A stretch of 64,000 bases of DNA. Source: ZYF759 sp046297455. GTDB lineage: Bacteria; Pseudomonadota; Alphaproteobacteria; Rhizobiales; Rhizobiaceae. Below, one piece after another: positions 1 through 7,535 of the stretch. Both the position numbers and the translations under genes were made by a program. Each line of letters begins with the position of its first letter. Position 1 is the stretch's first letter. The stretch covers positions 11,471 to 75,470 of the forward strand of contig JBKBIT010000020.1 in the NCBI GenBank assembly GCA_046297455.1, given 5' to 3'. The notes beneath the pieces were generated by a model, which was given only the letters and a program-made list of their open reading frames with translations, ran no database searches and was not told where the DNA came from.

Positions 1-440
1 AGGTCGATGATACGGCACTTGTACTGGCGCCCGTCTGCCAGTTGCATGACCGACATGGGATTGGAGGGGGCAATGCGCTCGTGGCGCCTGTCCTCCGGCA
101 GGTCGAGTTCATGCTTGTTGGCCAACCAGGTCAATTGGGCGGCCAGTTTTTCGCGCTTGCGCTCGGAGGCAACCAGGGTCATGGCGAAACCGTCAGAAAA
201 CTGACGCGCGATAACACCTTCAATCCGTCCGATATGGTCGAGATAGGCAATCACCTTCTCGCCATGCTGGCCTTTGCGGTCGCAGCGCAGCGAGACATTT
301 CCCGGTGACATGTCGATCACCTGGCAGGGATGCTCTGACCGATCCTGAAGCATATAGCGGCCATAGATCTTCACGCGTACACGCTGGAAAGTTCTTCTCT
401 CCGGCGTGGACGACGTCAGGTCTGTCGCCGCTGCGTTCAT
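1..440 (-). CDS. PilZ-domain protein, partial (C-terminus beyond left edge)
   Basis: The reading frame is open from the start codon to position 1, so the C-terminus is missing. The N-terminal PilZ domain shows the c-di-GMP-binding signatures: an arginine-rich ERRTFQRVR stretch followed by DMSPGN, which fits the D/NxSxxG box. A second RRHER stretch about 80 residues later suggests a second PilZ domain, cut by the edge. PilZ proteins bind cyclic di-GMP and modulate motility, exopolysaccharide or enzyme partners in the cytoplasm. I chose the ATG at 440 because GGGA lies about 9 bases upstream; an in-frame ATG at 455 would add five residues. The target process cannot be told from this window. Confidence 0.85.
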   Translation of the reverse strand, partial: MNAAATDLTSSTPERRTFQRVRVKIYGRYMLQDRSEHPCQVIDMSPGNVSLRCDRKGQHGEKVIAYLDHIGRIEGVIARQFSDGFAMTLVASERKREKLAAQLTWLANKHELDLPEDRRHERIAPSNPMSVMQLADGRQYKCRIID

Positions 441-595
441 CTGGTCGCGTCCCATGGGTCAATCGGTCGCCAAGCATGGCGTTGACGATATCGTTAGCGC
501 GGAAGCAGTTAACATGACGTAAGTTGACGCGAAGGCTGCACGCCCCGGTGGTCGCTGGAGAATCAGATCGATCCGTTGTTGCGCCCTGTCCCGGC

Positions 596-1228
596 CTAGC
601 GGGTGGCCTTCCCGCCTTCGATCACGACCAGGTGCCGGACGTGGCGTGTCACAGCCGGGTCAGCGAGGCCCGTAACGTCATTGTCGACCGCCCGCGGCAT
701 CGAAACGGCCGGCCGGTTCCGCAGGAACATGGGTTCGCGGTCGGGGTCGATCATTCGCAGTGTTTCCATGCGGTTTTCGACAATCGGGTCGGCGCCCAGC
801 CAAAATGGCTTCTTGACCGGGACGGAGCATCCAAGCAGTCGTCCACTGGCACGTCCGCCATCGAGGGGCAACAGCAGCATCTCGAAGTGATTGGACCGCC
901 CACCGCGGCTGATGCCGCTGAATGTGATCACGACGACGGAATTGTTGCGGAAAACATTGCCCACGAGGCGAGACATCATCGGCTGGTCGCGATCCGTCCA
1001 GATCGGCGTGAAGGCGTGTCCCTTGAGTTCACGGCCATGCGTTGCGCAGAGGCGCGTGCCCGCGAGCCGAAAGACTGCTTCAGACCGCACATCGAGTTCC
1101 AGTATGAATGTATCGGCCAGCAACTGCCTTATGTCGCCCGGTTCGATTTCGGTACGGCGGGGGGCAGGGCGCGATCCGCGCAGCCCGTTCCAATATTGGA
1201 ACAGCGCCATTGTCCCTTCGTGGTTCAT
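596..1228 (-). CDS. PAS domain-containing protein (PAS_5 type)
   Basis: A soluble protein of about 210 aa with no signal peptide or membrane segment. The layout matches PAS_5 (PF07310) proteins, common in Rhizobiales: an N-terminal FQYWNGLRG, then a single PAS fold around FILELD, FRLAGTRLC and GRELKG, then strands ending in LLLPL. In Caulobacter the related MopJ links stress signals to the cell cycle; that role is only an analogy here. The frame stays open upstream to 1351, but those residues look like low-complexity read-through. I chose the ATG at 1228, followed by a second ATG at 1210. The gene stands alone and diverges from the rhomboid gene. Confidence 0.75.
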   Translation of the reverse strand: MNHEGTMALFQYWNGLRGSRPAPRRTEIEPGDIRQLLADTFILELDVRSEAVFRLAGTRLCATHGRELKGHAFTPIWTDRDQPMMSRLVGNVFRNNSVVVITFSGISRGGRSNHFEMLLLPLDGGRASGRLLGCSVPVKKPFWLGADPIVENRMETLRMIDPDREPMFLRNRPAVSMPRAVDNDVTGLADPAVTRHVRHLVVIEGGKATR

Positions 1229-1471
1229 GCCAAAATATGCTCCGTCCCGTTTCCCTGTGAGGTGTGCCAACGTCGCACACCGGGCCGTCTCTCCAGGCAG
1301 CCTATTGGACCGGGATGCAGGTGGCGTGCCACCTGCTCTCAACGTTCTCAACGGGTTTCCGATTCGTTAAGGTTAACAAATGGTTTCGATTGCGCGGCGG
1401 CGTCGGCCATGGGAGACAAGCGCCATATCCGCAAAGGACACCTCGGCTTTCGGGGAACAGGGGGCTCGACG

Positions 1472-1516
1472 GGCCGGCCAGGAGAAAAAAACTCCGGCCG
1501 GCCTTTCGCTTTTCTT
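1472..1516 (+). terminator. Strong rho-independent terminator, no gene upstream on its strand
   Basis: A 12-bp GC stem pairs 1472-1484 with 1492-1503, with one bulged A at 1480. The loop is seven A residues, and the stem is followed by TTTCGCTTTTCTT. It points rightward but lies between two divergent genes, so no annotated gene ends here. It could end a small RNA or act as an attenuator in the rhomboid leader. Confidence 0.7.
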
Positions 1517-1587
1517 GTGCTGTGAAGGCTTGAAGCCGGCGGTCAGGCCATCCTATTTGCGTTGCGTCGCCAATAGCGGATGTCTTG

Positions 1588-2334
1588 ATGAACCAACCCC
1601 TCCCAGCAGGCGACGATCGTCAGCCGCCTTTTCAGCCGCCACCGCACCAGCCCGTGTTCAATCTGCCAACGGTGGTCACTGCTCTGATCGCCATCTGTGC
1701 GGGTCTGCATCTGCTGCGCGCCTATATTCTCAGTCCGGCGCAGGAGATCGAACTGCTGGTGCGATTCGCGTTCATTCCGGTTCGCTATTCGGGTCAGTAC
1801 ATCATCGACATCTACGCTTGGGTGAGCCCCCTGACATACGCATTCCTGCATGGCGATGTGTTCCATCTCGCCGTCAACATGATCTGGCTGGCGGCTTTCG
1901 GCTCGCCTCTTGCCAACAGGATCGGTGGCGGCCGTTTCCTCGCATTCTGGGCCTTCACCAGTCTTGCGGCTGTGGGTCTGCACTATGTCCTGCATGCCTC
2001 CGATACCACGCCGCTGGTGGGAGCATCCGGTGCAATCTCGGGCATGATGGGAGCCGCCGCCCGCTTCGGCTTCCAGATCGACCGTTCGCGTAGGCGTGCA
2101 TCCTTCAACGGTCCGGTCCTGTCGGTCGCCCAGGTCTTTGCCCGACGCATGACGGTGAGTTTCCTGGCGATCTGGTTCGCCATCAACTTTGCGATCGGTT
2201 TCGGTTTTGGTGGCCCAGGAATGGAGGGCAGGATAGCCTGGGAAGCGCATATTGGCGGCTTCCTCGCCGGCTTTCTGACGGTGTCGCTCTTCGATCGGGG
2301 AGGCGGTTCACCTCATCGGCGCCAACCATATTGA
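1588..2334 (+). CDS. Rhomboid-family intramembrane serine protease
   Basis: A 248-aa polytopic membrane protein of the rhomboid family, which cleaves transmembrane helices within the membrane. The catalytic dyad is visible: GASG with the nucleophile Ser at about residue 147, and His at about 221 in EAHIGG. The usual HLAVNMIWL segment of helix 2 supplies the conserved His/Asn pair. The N-terminal 25 residues are Pro/Gln rich and cytoplasmic. The ATG at 1588 was chosen over an adjacent TTG. Substrates are unknown. The strong hairpin at 1472-1516 lies in the upstream region and could affect expression. Confidence 0.9.
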   Translation: MNQPLPAGDDRQPPFQPPPHQPVFNLPTVVTALIAICAGLHLLRAYILSPAQEIELLVRFAFIPVRYSGQYIIDIYAWVSPLTYAFLHGDVFHLAVNMIWLAAFGSPLANRIGGGRFLAFWAFTSLAAVGLHYVLHASDTTPLVGASGAISGMMGAAARFGFQIDRSRRRASFNGPVLSVAQVFARRMTVSFLAIWFAINFAIGFGFGGPGMEGRIAWEAHIGGFLAGFLTVSLFDRGGGSPHRRQPY

Positions 2335-2431
2335 GCGTCGGGACTTGAAATGCGGCCGCTGGCGACGCACCATCAAGGTTATAGCGGGCGTTCCTGGATC
2401 TGGAGCGCTCGCCGCCTGCAGGGAGGTCCAG

Positions 2432-2863
2432 ATGACAGTGCGCGAAATCCTCGCCGCCAAGGGAAACGATGTGGTCACGATCGGCCCCACGAGTTCTCTT
2501 CAAGATGCGGCACGAGCCCTTGCCCAACATCGTATCGGTGCTGTCGTGGTGACCGGCGCGGACGACAAGATCGTCGGCATCCTATCGGAGCGCGACATTG
2601 TCCGTGTGGTTGGCGAACAAGGCGCGGTTGCGCTTTCACAGCCGATATCAGAAGCCATGTCCACCAGCGTGAAGGTCTGTGGAGAGCATCACACCGTCAA
2701 TGAGGTCATGGGCATCATGACACGCGGTCGCTTCCGTCATCTGCCGGTCGAACATGAAGGGAGGCTGGTCGGCATCGTGTCCATCGGCGATGTCGTCAAG
2801 CAGCGCATCGAGGATGTCGAGCGCGAAGCTGACGAAATCAGGAACTACATCGCCACCGCCTGA
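2432..2863 (+). CDS. CBS-domain pair protein
   Basis: A cytoplasmic protein of 143 aa made of two CBS motifs in tandem and nothing else, forming one Bateman module. The signature turns GILSERDIVR (first CBS) and GIVSIGDVVK (second CBS) are clear. Such stand-alone modules usually sense adenine nucleotides and act through partner proteins. The start at 2432 is set by GGGAGG six bases upstream. The frame is open for another 29 codons upstream, but those residues look like read-through. It sits 104 bases before the stress protein gene and may be co-transcribed with it. Confidence 0.9.
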   Translation: MTVREILAAKGNDVVTIGPTSSLQDAARALAQHRIGAVVVTGADDKIVGILSERDIVRVVGEQGAVALSQPISEAMSTSVKVCGEHHTVNEVMGIMTRGRFRHLPVEHEGRLVGIVSIGDVVKQRIEDVEREADEIRNYIATA

Positions 2864-2967
2864 CTATCGAATGGTGGCCGGCTGCACTTGATTTCGAACA
2901 ATGCCACGCACGCTTGGCCCTGACAGGCTGTCATCTCACGTAGTCCATTGGAAAGCGGAGGTGATCC

Positions 2968-3378
2968 ATGCCCATGACCATTATCGTACCGGTTGCGCTC
3001 GCGGAGGCGGAGAAAGCGCGCCCGATGATCGAAATCGCACAGAAGCTGGGCGGCGCCGACGCCGAGATCGTGCTGGTCACCGTGATCGAGGATGTGCCGG
3101 GTTACATTGCGGCCGAGTTGCCGCAGGGCCTGATGGAGGAGACCGCCGAGGAAGCGCGGTCACAGTTGCGCGAGATTGGGCGGAAGGCCGGTATGGAGGC
3201 CCCGGTCGAGGTGAGAAAGGGCCACGCTGCCACCGGCATCCTTGCCGTGGCGGATGAGCGTCGCGCCGATGTGATCGTGATCGCGTCGCACCGGCCAGGC
3301 CTCCAAGACTACTTCCTGGGATCGACGGCGGCCCGCGTGGTTCGTCATGCCAAATGCTCGGTTCATGTGATCAGATAG
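2968..3378 (+). CDS. Universal stress protein, UspA family
   Basis: A 136-aa single Usp domain. It opens with TIIVPVALAEAEKA, has the internal ADVIVIASH strand, and ends with the nucleotide-binding GSTAARVVRHAKCSVHVIR-type tail. The G-2x-G-9x-G(S/T) ATP-binding pattern is only partly preserved (LGSTAARVV). The ribosome binding site is nearly perfect: GGAGGTGATCC immediately before the ATG. Usp proteins are made under starvation or stress and bind ATP or AMP. No regulator is adjacent. Confidence 0.9.
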   Translation: MPMTIIVPVALAEAEKARPMIEIAQKLGGADAEIVLVTVIEDVPGYIAAELPQGLMEETAEEARSQLREIGRKAGMEAPVEVRKGHAATGILAVADERRADVIVIASHRPGLQDYFLGSTAARVVRHAKCSVHVIR

Positions 3379-3459
3379 CGTCATTCAGCAAGGCGGCGGG
3401 CTGGCGGAGTGTCGCGGGGGCTTGAAAGCAAGACGACAGCGGCACATCCTTCGTTCATC

Positions 3460-4203
3460 ATGAGCGACAAGAAAAGCCCGGCCCGCAGCGCCACCCCCAA
3501 AGACCTGACCGCGCCGCCAAGCGATTCGGCCAGTGTCGAGGCTTTCATCCGTCAGGCGCGCGCGGTTGCAGCCACGCGTACTCAGGGGCAGGGGGGCAAG
3601 GGGCGGATCGTGCTCGCCCTCGATGCCACGATGAGCAGGCAACCCACCTGGGATCTGGCCTGTTCGCTCCAGGCAGAGATGTTCGATGCCGTGGGGAAGA
3701 GTGGCGATCTCGAGGTACAACTCGTCTACTTCCGAGGATTCGACGAGTGCCGCGCCTCCAAATTCGTGTCTGACACCGCCTCGCTCAAATCGTTGATGAC
3801 GAGAATCGATTGTCGTGGCGGACACACGCAGATCGGCAAGGTACTCTCGCATGCACTCAAAGTGACGGAGCGTGATCGGGTCAACGCGCTCGTCTATATC
3901 GGTGATGCCTTGGAAGAGAACGTCGATGACCTTGCGGACAAGGCGGGACGGCTCGGGCTGAAGGGTGTGCCGGTGTTTGTATTCCAGGAGGGGCGCGATC
4001 CGGTGGCGGAGCAAGGATTGAAGGAAATCGCTCGACTTTCCAAAGGAGCATGGTTCCGTTTTGATCAGTCTTCGGCCGCAACCCTGGCCAGACTTCTCTC
4101 GGCGGTGGCGGTCTATGCCACTGGTGGCCTGAAGGCACTCGCTGCCAGGGGGACGGCAGAGGACCGCCTGTTGATCGAAAACATGCGCGGCAAGGGCGGA
4201 TGA
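3460..4203 (+). CDS. VWA-domain protein paired with a J-domain protein
   Basis: A soluble 247-aa protein with a von Willebrand factor A fold. The metal-ion-dependent adhesion site is recognisable in slightly altered form: D55-A-T57-M-S59 (DxTxS instead of DxSxS), a threonine in GGHTQIG, and an aspartate in YIGDALEE. There is no signal peptide or membrane helix. The ATG at 3460 gives a natural N-terminus (MSDKKSPARS); the frame also allows a GTG at 3409, so the start is uncertain. The stop overlaps the next start in an ATGA junction, so the two products are translationally coupled and probably act together. The function is unknown; VWA proteins often scaffold complexes or chaperone-like assemblies. 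Confidence 0.8.
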   Translation: MSDKKSPARSATPKDLTAPPSDSASVEAFIRQARAVAATRTQGQGGKGRIVLALDATMSRQPTWDLACSLQAEMFDAVGKSGDLEVQLVYFRGFDECRASKFVSDTASLKSLMTRIDCRGGHTQIGKVLSHALKVTERDRVNALVYIGDALEENVDDLADKAGRLGLKGVPVFVFQEGRDPVAEQGLKEIARLSKGAWFRFDQSSAATLARLLSAVAVYATGGLKALAARGTAEDRLLIENMRGKGG

Positions 4204-4895
4204 CAGCAATCTTCTATCTGGCGGCAGCTCTGATGCTCGTCGGGCTGGGCGGCTACTTGCTCCTGCGGATTGATGCGGCCCGGCTGGCAAACGGTTTGAG
4301 GCTGGCAGGTCCCGTGGTCCTGGCCCTTTTAGGGGGCGGCCTGATGCTGATCGGTCGAGTTGGTACGGGTTTGATGCTCGCGTCCGCTGCAGCCGCTTGG
4401 TATGGCTCCGCGCGCGCGCGTCGCCAGGCGAAACGCTCTCCCGGCTCTCGATCGACCGTGCGCACGGCTGCGCTCGAAATGGAACTGGACCACGACAGCG
4501 GCGAGTTGGAAGGCAGCGTGCTGGCAGGCAGTTTCGAGGGACGACGCCTGGGCGAACTGGAACTGCCGGATCTGCTGGACTTGGCGAGGGAACTGACCGC
4601 CGACGAGGAAAGTCTGCGTTTGCTAGAAACGTATCTCGACAGCAGATTTCCCATCTGGCGAGACCACATGGAGCCGGGGCCGGGCAATGGGGAGCGAAGC
4701 CCGCCTCGTTCTGGCGGCATGAGCAAGGAGGAGGCGTACGAGATCCTTGGTCTTGAAGCTGGGGCGAGCCCGGCCGACATCCGCAAGGCCCACCGCCGCC
4801 TTATGCAGCGCCTGCATCCCGATGTCGGAGGTTCGTCTTTTCTCGCGGCCCGCATCAACGAAGCCAAAGACGTTCTGCTGTCCACTCACCGTTAG
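4200..4895 (+). CDS. Membrane-anchored J-domain protein
   Basis: A protein of 231 aa with two or three N-terminal hydrophobic segments (about residues 3-22, 36-55 and 58-68), a middle region with a conserved acidic stretch, and a C-terminal J domain from about residue 175. The J domain carries the HPD tripeptide at 206-208, needed to stimulate DnaK ATPase activity. The arrangement resembles DjlA/TIM14-type proteins, which place the J domain on the cytoplasmic face of the membrane. There is no G/F-rich or zinc region, so it is a type III J protein. Coupling to the VWA gene by ATGA suggests a joint module that recruits DnaK to a membrane-linked substrate; that role is inference. Confidence 0.85.
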   Translation: MTAIFYLAAALMLVGLGGYLLLRIDAARLANGLRLAGPVVLALLGGGLMLIGRVGTGLMLASAAAAWYGSARARRQAKRSPGSRSTVRTAALEMELDHDSGELEGSVLAGSFEGRRLGELELPDLLDLARELTADEESLRLLETYLDSRFPIWRDHMEPGPGNGERSPPRSGGMSKEEAYEILGLEAGASPADIRKAHRRLMQRLHPDVGGSSFLAARINEAKDVLLSTHR

Positions 4896-4938
4896 CGCTC
4901 CTTCGACTGCATGACTTGACCAGAAGGGTGGGTTTTCA

Positions 4939-6369
4939 TCAAAGCTCCGCCGCGAAGCAGTCGATACGTTTGCGCTTCAGCGCATTGCACGCATCCCATG
5001 CTTCCTTGCTGGAGGAAAAGCCTCCAAAGCGGGCACGAACGTAATCGACGCCGTTGCGTGTGAAGGGCTCTGTGAAGGGCGAGGCGCTGTTGAGGATGCC
5101 GCCTGCCTCCTTGACAATGCGCGTCATGAACGTCTGCGCTTCCTGCTCGCTTCCAAGCGATCCGACCTGCACGGCCCAGCCGCCTGCAGGACGTATGGAG
5201 TTGGTCGTCATCGTGTCCACGCCGGGACTGACAGCGGCCTGTGTGGCGGTGCCGCCTTCACTGCCACCGCCTACCGGCATCGGCGGGACGAATCGGGCTG
5301 CTGCAGGCGCGGCATAAGCCGTCTGAGCTGCTACGGCGGCAGGCGCCTGGGGCGTTGCCGCCTGAGCGACCACTTGAGGTGCAGCCGCAGGTGCGGTGGC
5401 CGCGACAACCTGCCCGCGGGGCCGGAATTCCGGGATCGGCATCCGTTCGGGCATCACTGATGCGACACGCACATTCGACGTAACCGGTGCGCCGCGTGCG
5501 ACCAGAGGCTGGCTGGGCTGGCGGGTAGAAGCGCGCGGAAGATGCTCACGGATCAGCGCGGCCATATGATCGTCGCGGCTGGCGCCCGTCTGGCCGCCCA
5601 TCACGACGGCCACGACGCTGCGGCCGCCTGTGCGGACCGACGTGACAAGGTTGAAGCCAGATGCACGAATGAAGCCGGTCTTGATGCCGTCAACGCCAGT
5701 CACACGGCCCAGAAGGCGATTGTGGTTGCCGATTCGCTGGCCTGCGAAGTTGAACTGCCGGGTGCCGAAATAGTGATAGTGATTGGGAAAATGCTCACGA
5801 ACTGCCAGGCCGAGAATGGCCATGTCGCGAGCTGTCGTGACCTGGCGATTGTTGGGCAGGCCGTGCGCGTTCTGGAACGTCGTTGAGTTCATGCCCAGCT
5901 GGCGCGCCTTGGCAGTCATCATGCGGGCAAAATTTGCTTCGGATCCACCGAGGAATTCGCCCACGGCGGTCGCGACGTCGTTGGCAGAGCGGGTTACGAG
6001 GGCGAGAATCGCGTTCTCCACTGTGATGGTGGTCCCTGCACGCAGTCCAAGCTTTGAAGGAGGTTCAGCGGCAGCCTTGGCCGACACGGGTATGGGCGTG
6101 TTCTTGTTGATGCGACCCGCTTCCATCGCTTCGAATACGAGATAGAGCGTCATGACCTTGGTCAGCGAAGCCGGAAATCGTTGAGCGTCCGCGTTTCGCG
6201 AAAACAGGACCTGGCCGGTGTTCGTGTCCAGCACATAGGCCGCATATCGGGGATTTGCGGAAGCGGTCTGGACCGATGCCAGAATCAGCACGACGGCAAG
6301 GACAAGAAGCAGGACGGACTTTGTCTGAAAGCGTGCGTATTCACCCAGGACAATCGACGCCTGACGCAT
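4939..6369 (-). CDS. D-alanyl-D-alanine carboxypeptidase with SPOR domain
   Basis: A 476-aa penicillin-binding protein of peptidase family S11, which trims the terminal D-Ala of peptidoglycan stem peptides in the periplasm. A hydrophobic N-terminal segment (about 17-37, ending ASVQTASA) is the signal peptide. The catalytic motifs are SLTK (Ser68, Lys71), SAN (128-130) and KTG (230-232). An Ala/Pro/Val-rich linker (about 310-400) leads to a C-terminal SPOR domain (about 400-476), which binds denuded septal glycan. The ATG at 6369 was chosen because AGGTG lies just upstream; the 29 residues of open frame before it are basic and unlike a signal sequence. The gene is monocistronic and diverges from the phasin gene. 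Confidence 0.92.
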   Translation of the reverse strand: MRQASIVLGEYARFQTKSVLLLVLAVVLILASVQTASANPRYAAYVLDTNTGQVLFSRNADAQRFPASLTKVMTLYLVFEAMEAGRINKNTPIPVSAKAAAEPPSKLGLRAGTTITVENAILALVTRSANDVATAVGEFLGGSEANFARMMTAKARQLGMNSTTFQNAHGLPNNRQVTTARDMAILGLAVREHFPNHYHYFGTRQFNFAGQRIGNHNRLLGRVTGVDGIKTGFIRASGFNLVTSVRTGGRSVVAVVMGGQTGASRDDHMAALIREHLPRASTRQPSQPLVARGAPVTSNVRVASVMPERMPIPEFRPRGQVVAATAPAAAPQVVAQAATPQAPAAVAAQTAYAAPAAARFVPPMPVGGGSEGGTATQAAVSPGVDTMTTNSIRPAGGWAVQVGSLGSEQEAQTFMTRIVKEAGGILNSASPFTEPFTRNGVDYVRARFGGFSSSKEAWDACNALKRKRIDCFAAEL

Positions 6370-6449
6370 TGTTACACCTATTCTTGATCTTCTTACGCGT
6401 AATGGTGGCTTTCGAGGTCCACCCTTCCCGCCATCGTAGGCGCGGGTCG

Positions 6450-6470
6450 TTACCAATCCGTTTATGGTAA
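6450..6470. promoter_or_regulatory. Inverted repeat, possible operator
   Basis: TTACCA and TGGTAA form perfect 6-bp inverted half-sites separated by 9 bases. The element lies in the divergent region between the carboxypeptidase and phasin genes, 81 bases upstream of the carboxypeptidase start. A dimeric regulator is possible, but I do not recognise the motif. Confidence 0.35.
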
Positions 6471-6612
6471 TCGGAAGGTTGACGAATTTGCTCTAATCCC
6501 GCCTGAAGCCTACTCGCCCAGCGTGTGGTTTGGCAGCGGCTTGATTCGTGCTGCAATGCAATATATCCTCTCTGCAGTGCACAAATGCGCGGCAGATACG
6601 AGGATCATGATC

Positions 6613-6942
6613 ATGGAACAATCGTTCGAGCAGGCCGGCAAGCTCGGCAAGGAATTTGTCGACACCGGCCTCCAGAGCTTTTCGGCAATGGCGAACGGCA
6701 TGCAGGCCATCGCCTCCGAGGCAGCGGACTACTCCAAGAAGTCGTTCGAGGCAGGTTCGAAGACGCTGGAGCAGATGATGGCGGTCAAGTCGCCCGAGAA
6801 GGCTTTGGAGATCCAGGCGGAATACGCCAAGACCGCTTACCAGGGCTTTGTTGCTCAGGCGACTCGCATGAATGAGCTCTACGCTGAGTTGTCGAAAGGC
6901 ATCTACAAGCCTATCGAGGGTATGGTCGCAAAGGCCAAGTGA
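6613..6942 (+). CDS. Phasin family protein
   Basis: A small (109 aa) amphipathic, mostly helical protein. The core reads SFEAGSKTLEQMMAVKSPEK followed by EIQAEYAKTAYQGF, the standard phasin_2 pattern (AxSPxxxxELQxxYxK). Phasins coat polyhydroxyalkanoate granules; short Rhizobiales members may also bind lipids or other surfaces. The ATG at 6613 has GAGG nine bases upstream; another in-frame ATG at 6607 is too close to it. There is no PHA synthase in the window. A strong terminator follows the gene. Confidence 0.88.
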   Translation: MEQSFEQAGKLGKEFVDTGLQSFSAMANGMQAIASEAADYSKKSFEAGSKTLEQMMAVKSPEKALEIQAEYAKTAYQGFVAQATRMNELYAELSKGIYKPIEGMVAKAK

Positions 6943-6969
6943 TCAGCCGGCAAAAGCGGCTGCAAACAA

Positions 6970-7009
6970 AAGGACCCGAACGCAGATGGCGTTCGGGTCC
7001 TTTTTGTTT
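6970..7009 (+). terminator. Rho-independent terminator after the phasin gene
   Basis: A perfect 13-bp stem pairs 6971-6983 with 6989-7001, with a 5-base loop, followed by TTTTTGTTT. It separates the phasin gene from clpS. Confidence 0.92.
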
Positions 7010-7195
7010 CTGGAACAGCTGCAGGCTTCCAGGAGGATTCAAATTCATCGTGATTGCGCGACAGCCATATTGTCAGCACGAATGAAGGGCTTAAAATCGT
7101 GCTTCGGATGCCTACATGCAGGGTTCGATCAACGCGTCGAGATGACACCGGATTGGAACGAGCGACCCAAAGCAATGGCGGGGTACAGGGCAAGA

Positions 7196-7525
7196 ATGCA
7201 GGGCGACGACGAGTCGGGCCGCACGGGCGGACGCGGTACAGCGGTCATTACCCGAACACGCACCAAGACGAAGAAGCCAAGCCTTTACCGCGTGCTTCTT
7301 CTCAACGACGACTACACACCGATGGAGTTCGTTATCCACGTGCTCGAACGCTTCTTTCAGAAGAATCGGGACGAGGCGACGCGCATCATGCTCCACGTTC
7401 ACAACCATGGTGTTGGGGAATGTGGGATCTACACGTTCGAGGTGGCCGAGACCAAGGTGACGCAAGTCATGGATTTCGCGCGCCAACACCAGCATCCGCT
7501 GCAATGCGTGATGGAAAAGAAATGA
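7196..7525 (+). CDS. clpS: ATP-dependent Clp protease adaptor ClpS
   Basis: An N-recognin of 109 aa that delivers N-degron substrates to ClpAP. The family signatures are clear: YRVLLLNDDYTPMEFVIHVL forms the substrate pocket, and later come the conserved VHNHGVGECGIYTFEVAE and FARQHQHPLQC segments. The flexible N-terminal tail (about 25 residues) is Thr/Arg/Lys rich, as usual. The ATG at 7196 follows an AGGG motif; the longer open frame upstream has no family similarity and runs back into the phasin terminator. The clpA start lies 10 bases after the stop, so adaptor and unfoldase form one operon. Confidence 0.95.
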   Translation: MQGDDESGRTGGRGTAVITRTRTKTKKPSLYRVLLLNDDYTPMEFVIHVLERFFQKNRDEATRIMLHVHNHGVGECGIYTFEVAETKVTQVMDFARQHQHPLQCVMEKK

Positions 7526-7535
7526 GGAACCTCTA

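Noticed and set aside
1364..1376. CtrA-like TTAA-rich site upstream of the PAS gene
   Set aside because: The TTAA half-sites are two bases apart rather than the seven expected for a CtrA box.
524..1525. 333-codon plus-strand frame opposite the PAS gene
   Set aside because: The minus-strand product matches a PAS_5 protein, whereas this frame gives no recognisable domain.
3385..4290. 301-codon minus-strand frame opposite the VWA gene
   Set aside because: The plus-strand frame has a VWA motif set and an ATGA junction with the J-domain gene; this one has neither.
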